Of a DNA stretch of 64,000 nucleotides, positions 57,397-64,000 are shown piece after piece (position 1 is the first letter of the stretch; every line of letters begins with the position of its first letter). Under the pieces are notes generated by a model. It worked only from the letters and a program-made list of their open reading frames with translations, ran no database searches and was not told the origin of the DNA. The translations under genes and the position numbers were made by a program. The stretch lies in NCBI GenBank assembly GCA_025766275.1, contig JAFKAC010000019.1:620001-684000 (forward strand), written 5' to 3'. The stretch is from Lactarius indigo. Taxonomy: Eukaryota; Basidiomycota; Agaricomycetes; Russulales; Russulaceae.

Positions 57397-59432
57397 ATGC
57401 CTAGTTCTTCTGTCGCCGATCTCCACAGTTCTTTTGGCGCTGCCTTTGTCGGGCTGCTTTTCAGTACTACGTGAGTCCTCACACACGTCCTTACCGCCAA
57501 ATCTCCTGATCTATTGAACTTGTAGGCTCTTTGGTCTGACGATTGTACAGACGTGAGTTCAAGTAAATGCGCTTTTCTTCCTCACCCTGACTCGCCGGAT
57601 CTGTGGTTCTCACAGATGGATGTATTTCTGGTAAGTAGTCCTTGTCTCTGGATGCAACAAATTAACTCGTCCTAGGACGTATGGGAGTAGAGACTCAAAG
57701 CCACTCAAGTTCTTCGTTGCCTTTGTAACGTGCGTGATCTTTCTCGAATCTGGTTCGCCCAAGTTGTGATGTTTCCACTAGATCCATGGACGCATTGCAT
57801 ACGATTATATGCGTCTATGCGATCTACTGGTGAGACGGCAATGCACACACTACCCTCCGTCTACTCACTCTAGTAGGTATCTCATTCTGAATATCAGCAA
57901 CGTCGAAAGCCTGGAGGATGGTATGTGGTGAGTGACCACTTTGGGGTAGTTGAGTCGTTTCTGATCTGTCGATTCTGCCCCTTAGGGCCCTGAACGTATG
58001 CCACCCTGAACTATTTTACCCTCGTGACCGCTCACACTATTTTCGCCTGATGTAGCTTCAGATCATTCTTGGTGTATGTTATGCCTTCTGACTGAACTCC
58101 TTTACCCACTTGCTGACGATCACCGTAGATCATCGTTGGTGCCTCCGTGCAGCTGTTCGTCGTTTGTACCCTGTTCCTAACTTGTTATTTGTCCTGACGC
58201 GGCGTAGCTATTATGCGAGACGAGTTTACGTCGGTGAGTTTTTTCCTTTGTCGTTTACTGTATTCTGTTTTTATTTACAAATTACTTCTTCCAGTCAGCC
58301 AAAGTCTTATCTGCCCGATTCTCATCGTACGTTATCATATTTGCCTTGCCGAGCACCGCTGAATGTAGTTTCTCAGGCGGTGTTAGTCGTCATTGGTTGC
58401 AGTAAGTACTCTTGTTACCCCCTGGGACGTACATTTATAATTGCCTTCCCCCACGCCATTGTAGCAACCGGAATTTGTGAGTTGCTTGCTTTCCGTTTAC
58501 TGTTTCATCCGTGAAATGTGCTCAAACTTCACTCGGCTAGTTTTCACCGCAAAACAGTAAATGTTGTTCTTCTTTGGATGTATCAAATAAATGAAACCCG
58601 ACATTAGATTCTCTTTCAAGCGATCCACCAGTGTTCACTCTTTAGCCGTATGTTTCAACGTATACCATATCCACACACGCTGACAGCCCAATAGTGGTCG
58701 ACATATGTAGCATTGGGCACAGTCGCTCTGGGGGACATCTTGGTCGCCACGTCGATTTGTTGGTCCCTCTACCGTAAGAGGACCGGGTTCACGAGGCAAA
58801 CTCTTCTTTTGATGCTCATACCGTAGACCCTAGCTAACGTTCGTGCACAGAACTGATTCAATACTCATGACCTTGATGGTTTACAGCATCAATTCGGGTT
58901 TGCTGACGGGGTGAGTTTTTCATCTACGCTGACAGATAACTCTAAACTAACTTGAGCAGCCTCCTTGGCATTGCCACGACTATTAGCGTAAGGGTTTTTT
59001 GTTACGGACCTTACGGACTTCCCCCTTTGACTTATTTTATGACCAGTTCATACTTTTGCCCTCCTCTCTGATTTGGCTGGCATTTTTTTGGGCGCTGAGT
59101 AAATGTACGTGTACGATCGTCCCGAGTGCAGAGACGGTCAACTGACATCGTCCCACAGGCTATGTAAATTCTTTGCTCGCTAGGTGGAGTGTCCATTTAG
59201 TATGTAATCACGGGTTTAACTTCTAACCGGGGCCATGTTCAGATTGAACTGTCGGGATTACCTCCGTGGCCGTTCAACCCTTGACCGGCCAGATAATGTG
59301 CACAACTTGACTTCCATCCGGGTTGCCAGTGCGCCACTGAGTGAGGCTGGCATCTTCACCACATCGGACTATGGACAGAACAAACCTGACTATAACGAAG
59401 GTCCGAATTTCAAGGCTCCTTCACCGGTATGA
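57397..59432 (+). CDS. DUF6534-type multi-pass membrane protein inside the transposon
   Basis: Many tiny exons separated by GT-AG introns of 45-65 nt. From ATG 57397: GAAFVGLLFSTT / LFGLTIVQT / WMYFW / TYGSRDSKPLKFFVAFVT / SMDALHTIICVYAIYW / YLILNISNVESLEDGMW / ALN, each join in phase. Later exons: SVQLFVV-like (58130), SLICPILI (58300), VSQAVLVVIG (58370), ALGDILVATSICWSLYRKRTGF (58720-58795), TDSILMTLMVYSINSGLLTG (58855-58915), LLGIATTIS, LLPSSLIWLAFFWALSK, CYVNSLLARLNCRDYLRGR (59160-59280) and a hydrophilic tail to 59432. This order of seven membrane segments and the final YVNSLLA.LN.R motif fit the large agaricomycete family I know as DUF6533/6534. Substrate and role are unknown. Some joins between 57990 and 58700 are unresolved. 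It lies inside the transposon TIRs, divergent from the transposase. Confidence 0.75.
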
Positions 59433-60289
59433 TACTTCAGCAGTTCTCCTGAATGCCGTATTTTTTGCTACTCGACAAAATTTCTCTAATCAGTTGCGTT
59501 AATGATGCCACGTGTGCCTAGTATTGTAGACGGTAGACGTATAGATGTAGTCCCGACCCTGACTCTCTGTCCTCTGTCAATGTCATTATCGATTCCCCGC
59601 GTTTCACCCCCTCTGATTTGCCGGCCCGGCTTGGCCCGATACCATGGGATTGTTAGTAGGGGTCGCAGGTACGGGCCCGGGTAGTAAATTCTGGACCCGT
59701 GCCAAACCCGTACCGTGCCACGGGTACCCGCAGGCATGACTTCCACTATCGTGTCTATTGTTTTACTTTTCGAGCCTCGACTGGGACGATGCCAGTGTTC
59801 GGGCTGCATCATCTCATCTCTGCGTGGCTACCATATTGGGCTCATTCCCACGACGTCCGCATCACCATCGTTGGCAGTTCGTTTGCCCATCGATTTCTCT
59901 CGCGCTCATCCCATCTTTCCTCCCACACATCCTCACACACATCTTTCGACATTCATTATCTTGCCTGCTCACCTTGCTACATCGGATCAAATTGGCATCT
60001 ACTTGAACAACGACGACTCACAAGCGGCCCTTAGGGCACTTATAATCGGCCATGCGTCCCCACGTCTCGTCCTATTTCTGTTCGAGCTAGACGCCGATTT
60101 GTCCTGTCGTCTTCCTCGTCTCACACTCTTCCAACTACAGGTGGCCCATTTGCGCCTCTGCCTCGCCTCACCTCTGCCTCATCACTTTGGTCTCGGCATT
60201 CTCACGGTATGTTGCAGCTCCCGAAACGCTAAGTTTCTTTTTTTTTTTCTTTGGATTCACGACGTTTTCTAGTGATTTTCTACTGACTT
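59433..60289. other. Non-coding sequence with GTACCC-rich tract
   Basis: No gene is recognised. Positions 59620-59740 are rich in GGGTACGGG/CCCGTACC-type words. A similar stretch lies at 61105-61175; together they may be ends of a small nested element, but target duplications were not found. Confidence 0.4.
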
Positions 60290-60299
60290 ATTGGCCTTA

Positions 60300-60620
60300 G
60301 CATAGGACCCTGAACAAAGCCACATGACGATGGTGACGACTCGGACGTGACCACGACCATCACGGTGGGGGCGACGTTGACCCACGACACCACTAGCACG
60401 GCGCCAACGAGGCGCCAACAACAGCGGCGACAGGACAACGACAGGCGACAACAACGGTGACGACCACGACACGACCATGATGACAACCACGACCACGACT
60501 ACGGCCACAATAACAACAACAACAACGACCACAGCCACAAGTCGGCGTCCACGACAACTACGACAACCACTGACCACCAGGCGGAACCTCGACTGATGTG
60601 ATTGCGACGAGGCGACCTCG
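60300..60620. repeat. Cryptically simple GAC/ACA/ACC triplet tract
   Basis: Long runs of acg/aca/acc triplets with occasional interruptions. The open frames over it are low-complexity artefacts. Confidence 0.75.
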
Positions 60621-60741
60621 ATGACCTCGACAACAGGAGGGCCAGATATCAACATACGGTGCCCTGCGGCAGCGGCTGGGCAGTGGCTCGACTCAATGTT
60701 GTCCACCGAAACTATTGCTCTTCACGTGCTGGAACACGATG

Positions 60742-60842
60742 GAGACAATCACCACTGCACCGGCGTCGACGTCGAAGACGATCACCACCGCGCCAGCGTC
60801 CACGACAAAGACGATCACCACCGCGCTGGTGTCGACAACAAA
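60742..60842. repeat. 33-bp minisatellite
   Basis: Three units, the last two (60777-60809, 60810-60842) close copies starting gacgatcaccaccgcgc. No gene is inferred. Confidence 0.75.
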
Positions 60843-61179
60843 GACGGCTGGCGCCGACAATGAAAGTGGTCACAACAGCGCCGGCATTGACGACGAAGGC
60901 AATCAGCCTCGCACGACGGCAGCAGTGATGAAGGCGACCATGACAGCGCCAGCGTGGATGATGGCAGTGGTGACGAAGGCGGTGGCAGTGAGGGCGATGG
61001 TGACGAGATTATGTAGTTATATTATACTTTGTGTAGCCATACCCATAGTGTACCTGCACATAATACAAACCCTTGACAAGCCTGTCAACCACCGAGACCG
61101 CTGACCCGTACCCGCGGCCTGGGGAACCTGTACCCTTGAGGACAGGTACAGGTAGTCTTCGTAACCCGAGGGTTACCTA

Positions 61180-61397
61180 AGCCAGTCACTACTAGTAACA
61201 TATCGTAATATAACTAGCATGACTAGAGCGTGAAGCAGAATGTCTAGAAACTCTAAAGACTTGCCTAGCAGTGAATTACGAACCTGGCACAACTAGAATG
61301 TTACAGGGATACGCTATTGTTACTAGCACAACTAGCCCTAGTCGTTCTAGTAACATCTATTTGTGATAGTCACCCTAGGTAACTCTAGTAGGATCAT
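61180..61397. repeat. CTAG-rich subterminal repeats, right end
   Basis: About a dozen CTAG words in 220 bp, mirroring the left end of the TIR element. Confidence 0.75.
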
Positions 61398-61411
61398 GTT
61401 TTGCTGATGCA

Positions 61412-61631
61412 GGAAAGCGATATGACAGTGATCTCCACCACTGGTCTCGGCGACGACCCCACTACGAGCGAGTAGGCAATTGACCACGTGATGGTGTCTC
61501 ATAAGGACGACGGCCAGAAAAGCCCAGCACGAACAAGTACGAACAGTTATGTCTAGATACGTGAAGTTGCCCATTGCGATTGGGACCATGGCCAATTACA
61601 GGTCTGTGTCAGTCTTTTACGCCCTTTCTGT
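61412..61631. promoter_or_regulatory. X3-proximal part of the split NLR2-X3 spacer
   Basis: Aligns with 10656-10880 (shared ctcggcgacga, acgagcgagta, ccacgtg and gtctcrtraggmcracggcca patterns). It presumably contains the X3 promoter. Confidence 0.55.
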
Positions 61632-62632
61632 ATGCATAAATGTGACAGATTAAGCCCTCCTCCGAGTGCCTCCAGGCGCTCCTCGTTCTCTCAATCATAT
61701 GTGCCCTCACGCCGCATGTCAAAGAGTCCCCTCTTCCTCCCATCCCCCTTCAAAACCTATCCCTCCCAACCTCATCCCCGCCAACGTGACAGGGACAGGG
61801 ACCACGACCTGCTGGATATCATATCTGTCAACTCCTTTTCCCCCCCTTCGCCGCTGCCGCCTCTTCGGCCCAGCCCGTGCAAGACCAGGAAACGAAGGAG
61901 ACAGGGGCATTTGATAATGTACGTCCTTATACCGCGCTTCCCGCCCGGCGTGTGTGAGTCAGACCATGTGCTGGTGGAGCAACGGCCTAGTACACGCCAG
62001 TGCCAGACTGCAGCTAAAGCATGGGCAAGGGACAATTCAGACCCGAAGGAACTCCGCATACGCTCCAGATCGCCTTTGGAAACAGGGATACCTGCACCTA
62101 GCACAGGACCCAGTGAGAAGAAGACGAAGTGGGCGGCCAAAGAGATGGCGGCAGTGATGGACGATGGTGACAACAAAGTAGAAGAGAAAGACAAGTCCGA
62201 GATCCCCACTCTCCTTGACAGACGTTCCCTGCAGCATTCACACACAATTCAGCGATTCCTGACATGGCAGCGTCGGCATCGGTGCTGGCGGCGACCAGTG
62301 GCAGCAAGCACCAGTTGGAGAAGGAGAGAGACGCATGTCTTGACCTCAAGTAACAGCGCAAGCGTGAAGGTGTCTACCTGTTGCAGACAAAACGCGCTTA
62401 CTTGCGCGTGCGCAGACAGCGCCAAGCTAGAGCAATGATCGCTTGCCTGTGTTGCCGCGTGGAAAGGGAAATGCCATCCGCACACGCCGACAGTTCAATC
62501 AAAAGACGAAAGCGTGTGGTAGACGAGCACGAACAAGACGACGCTGACTACGAGATCGAGATCGTCGTCCATGCACCGCGCGAACTACGGCGCGTACCCA
62601 AGGCCAAGCCGCAATTGCAGCCGTCTGTCTGA
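61632..62632 (+). CDS. X3: Pro/Ser-rich, basic protein of unknown function
   Basis: The best preserved X copy. Open from ATG 61632: SPPPSASRRSSFSQS, QRDRDRDHDLLDIIS, KTRKRR, QRPSTRQCQTAAKAW, a Lys/Glu-rich stretch to about 62240, then, after a probable splice or shift, a second open part with HQLEKERDACLDLK, RAYLRVRRQRQARAMIACLC, RKRVVDEHEQDDADYEIEIVVH and a stop at 62630-62632. A TAA at 62351-62353 lies in the frame of the second part, so the gene is either interrupted or the exon boundary is elsewhere. Predicted basic coiled coil near the end. The C-terminus differs from the EYVVPVP ending of X1 and X2. Function unknown; it stands divergent to NLR2 once the insertions are discounted. Confidence 0.45.
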
Positions 62633-63212
62633 CCGCAACCTAGACACAAGCACCGCCATGCCCCCCCAGCAGCATCGCGCATCAACCCCACCCACCGTAC
62701 ACACGTCCACGCCATCATCTATGCCGCCCCACAAAAGCAGTCCTCGCCAATCCTGCCCCCAGACGTCAACTCGCTCGCTGTTCTCCCCCGCTGCTTCTTC
62801 GTAGGGCCTACCGCGACGCTGACACCTCGAATAGATAATGGTGGCCACGCAGAGCACGAGCGGCGGCGCTCCCGAGCCGAGGGCGTAGCAAGTGGACATA
62901 TTTGGTGGATTGCCGATTTGGGTCAGCGCTACTTACGATCTGTACTGTATGATTCCTCAACGTTACCAATACTTCTCTGTTGGTCCGATCACATGCTTCA
63001 TTTCACCAGTCGCGACAGTTGCTGATCCGGCTGCATTGACTTGGCCCCTCTTGGGAAATTTGGGATCGGACATTGACATAACGAGGTCATGGATAAGTCA
63101 GTATATGCGTAGAGGGCAAATAGGTTTCACATGCGCGTATAATTTTCATCTCCTACTTGTTATTGTAGATAGATGTTGGTTAGTATGGTAGCATGTACTG
63201 GAAAATAGCGAA
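62633..63212. other. Intergenic region
   Basis: No gene with support. It is the right border of the triplicated segment. Confidence 0.6.
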
Positions 63213-64000
63213 TCAGAGGCGGATGTACGGGATATACACCATTTCGCTAACATCAAGCATATCGATCCTTTCCTTGAACTCTTTCTCGTCGATAACGGCT
63301 ACAGGGTGACCCAGGTTCTGCCGAGCAGCGACAAATTTCTCCACAGACGTGATTGGCTCGTACTCTAACCAAAGAAACTCGAGGGCTGGCAACACTTGGG
63401 CGGCCCTCCCCCCAGTGATATTGTTGAGTACACGAGAAATGACCGGTGAAAGTTCCTCGTCTATACTCATTGCTTTTACAGAGGTGAATGGGCAGAAGAG
63501 TTCTAGCCATGGGATATCATGACCTAGCACCGAACCGATGAAGAGACAGGTCACGTTGGAGAGCATAATAGAAATTTGGCTGACCACCTGGCTTATCGCA
63601 TCTCTCTGGACAGAAAGAATAAATGACAACTGAGCTCGCTGAAAGTCGACGACGACGGTGTTGCGGTCGACGAGTAGATCCACGTGCCTAAAACGGGATA
63701 ACCGGAATTTTTCTGAACGATCGACGAACTTGCAAAATTGCGGAATTTGAAAATCGGTGACTGCCTGCTCCAAGTATTCTATTCGCAAGCGGTTGAGTTG
63801 GGGAACGTCGATCCTCGCCACGAGATCCTCGAAATACCCAAAAAGACCCTCGAAGCGAAATGCGGTGAGAGCGGGAAGGATAGTTCGTGTGATGGGAAGC
63901 GGGCGTATTCGATCAGGATGGGACATCCCCGATTCGAATCCAAGGGTGAGATACTTGAGCTTGGGCAACGCACCCAGACTTGCGACCATCGCCTCGGGGG
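63213..64000 (-). CDS. F-box/LRR-like protein, N-terminal part beyond the window
   Basis: The frame is open from the right edge to the stop at 63213, over 262 codons, without introns. It has the C-terminal layout I associate with large agaricomycete F-box families: LPKLKYLTLGFES..SHPDRIRPLPITR, LPALTAFRFEGLFGYFEDLVARIDVPQLNRL, then a long segment with weak leucine-rich periodicity and LPALEFLWLEY near the end. The F-box itself would be encoded outside the window, so it is not seen. Such proteins usually recruit targets to SCF ubiquitin ligases; the substrate is unknown. Confidence 0.65.
   Translation of the reverse strand, partial: PEAMVASLGALPKLKYLTLGFESGMSHPDRIRPLPITRTILPALTAFRFEGLFGYFEDLVARIDVPQLNRLRIEYLEQAVTDFQIPQFCKFVDRSEKFRLSRFRHVDLLVDRNTVVVDFQRAQLSFILSVQRDAISQVVSQISIMLSNVTCLFIGSVLGHDIPWLELFCPFTSVKAMSIDEELSPVISRVLNNITGGRAAQVLPALEFLWLEYEPITSVEKFVAARQNLGHPVAVIDEKEFKERIDMLDVSEMVYIPYIRL

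Larger units (their letters stand above)
49720..61409 (-). mobile_element. 11.7-kb TIR DNA transposon, Plavaka-like, with host-like cargo gene
   Basis: The left end CATCAGCAAAAC (49720-49731) and right end GTTTTGCTGATG (61398-61409) are inverted, with looser similarity inward (both reach TACTAG). CA occurs on both sides (49718-49719, 61410-61411). Joining the flanks recreates the spacer of unit 1 near 10656 and of unit 2 near 13595, which argues for one insertion. Contents: accessory gene, transposase, DUF6534-type gene and simple-sequence DNA. Plavaka transposases are placed with the CACTA/CMC group, for which short duplications are usual. Confidence 0.82.
15009..62640. repeat. Segmental repeat, unit 3 (NLR2 + split spacer + X3)
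   Basis: The unit's own sequence is 15009-20122, 49539-49719 and 61412-62640. Insertions A and the Plavaka-like element account for the rest. Joined, the NLR2-X3 spacer is about 0.73 kb, as in units 1 and 2. Confidence 0.8.

Noticed and set aside
57397..58514. Single-exon genes at 57092-57517 and 58110-58514
   Set aside because: They read through several clear introns of the DUF6534-type gene; the spliced reading explains the region better.
60280..61104. Protein-coding genes over the triplet-rich tract
   Set aside because: All six frames give repetitive low-complexity products; simple-sequence DNA is sufficient.
59620..61175. A nested hAT-like element bounded by GTACCC-rich tracts
   Set aside because: Similar words at both ends but no target duplication or clear inverted termini; kept only as a note.
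62892..63191. Plus-strand frame of 99 codons
   Set aside because: No homologous family or supporting signal; lies in the intergenic region.

Overview
The window is from a basidiomycete, most likely an agaricomycete (mushroom or wood-decay lineage). The grounds are introns of about 45-65 nt, a Goodbye-NACHT-ankyrin STAND (NLR-like) protein, a Plavaka-type DNA transposase with its usual companion gene, a many-exon DUF6534-type membrane protein, an F-box/LRR-like protein and chromodomain Ty3/Gypsy retrotransposons. Family names come from memory of these protein families; no search was run.

Layout. (1) 1-1411, minus: a three-exon conserved fungal protein of unknown role, cut by the left edge. 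(2) 1787-62640: three head-to-tail copies of one segment. Each copy is a minus-strand Goodbye-NACHT-ANK gene ('NLR') facing, across a spacer of about 0.7 kb, a plus-strand Pro/Ser-rich gene of unknown function ('X'). Unit 1 (1787-12255) has an NLR broken by a 2.9 kb non-autonomous TIR element. Unit 2 (12256-15005) keeps only the first exons of the NLR plus X2. Unit 3 (15009-62640) has an NLR whose nine exons can be joined in phase into a 1300-residue protein, plus X3. Its spacer has grown from about 0.7 kb to about 42 kb through two large insertions. (3) 63213-64000, minus: F-box/LRR-like protein, cut by the right edge.

Insertions in the unit 3 spacer. LTR element A (20123-49533, target duplication ATGTC) contains LTR element B (20721-36594, CCCTC) and LTR element C (38317-46124, TTCGC). 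B in turn contains LTR element D (26719-34656, minus, CTCCT). Separately, an 11.7 kb TIR transposon (49720-61409, duplication CA) carries a Plavaka-like transposase, an accessory gene and a host-like DUF6534 membrane-protein gene. The intact spacers of units 1 and 2 serve as empty sites and support both insertions.

Elements B, C and D share four unusual traits: a primer-binding site that is an exact 11-nt complement of a site inside their own LTR (Tf1-like self-priming); a canonical -1 frameshift heptamer (GGATTTT or GGGTTTT) just before the gag stop; a gag frame opening with GTG rather than ATG; and a third reading frame after the chromodomain that encodes a conserved protein, with CCHC zinc knuckles in B and D. 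Almost all LTR-LTR differences and probably most premature stops (TGA where Arg CGA is expected) are CpG transitions, which points to decay by cytosine methylation.
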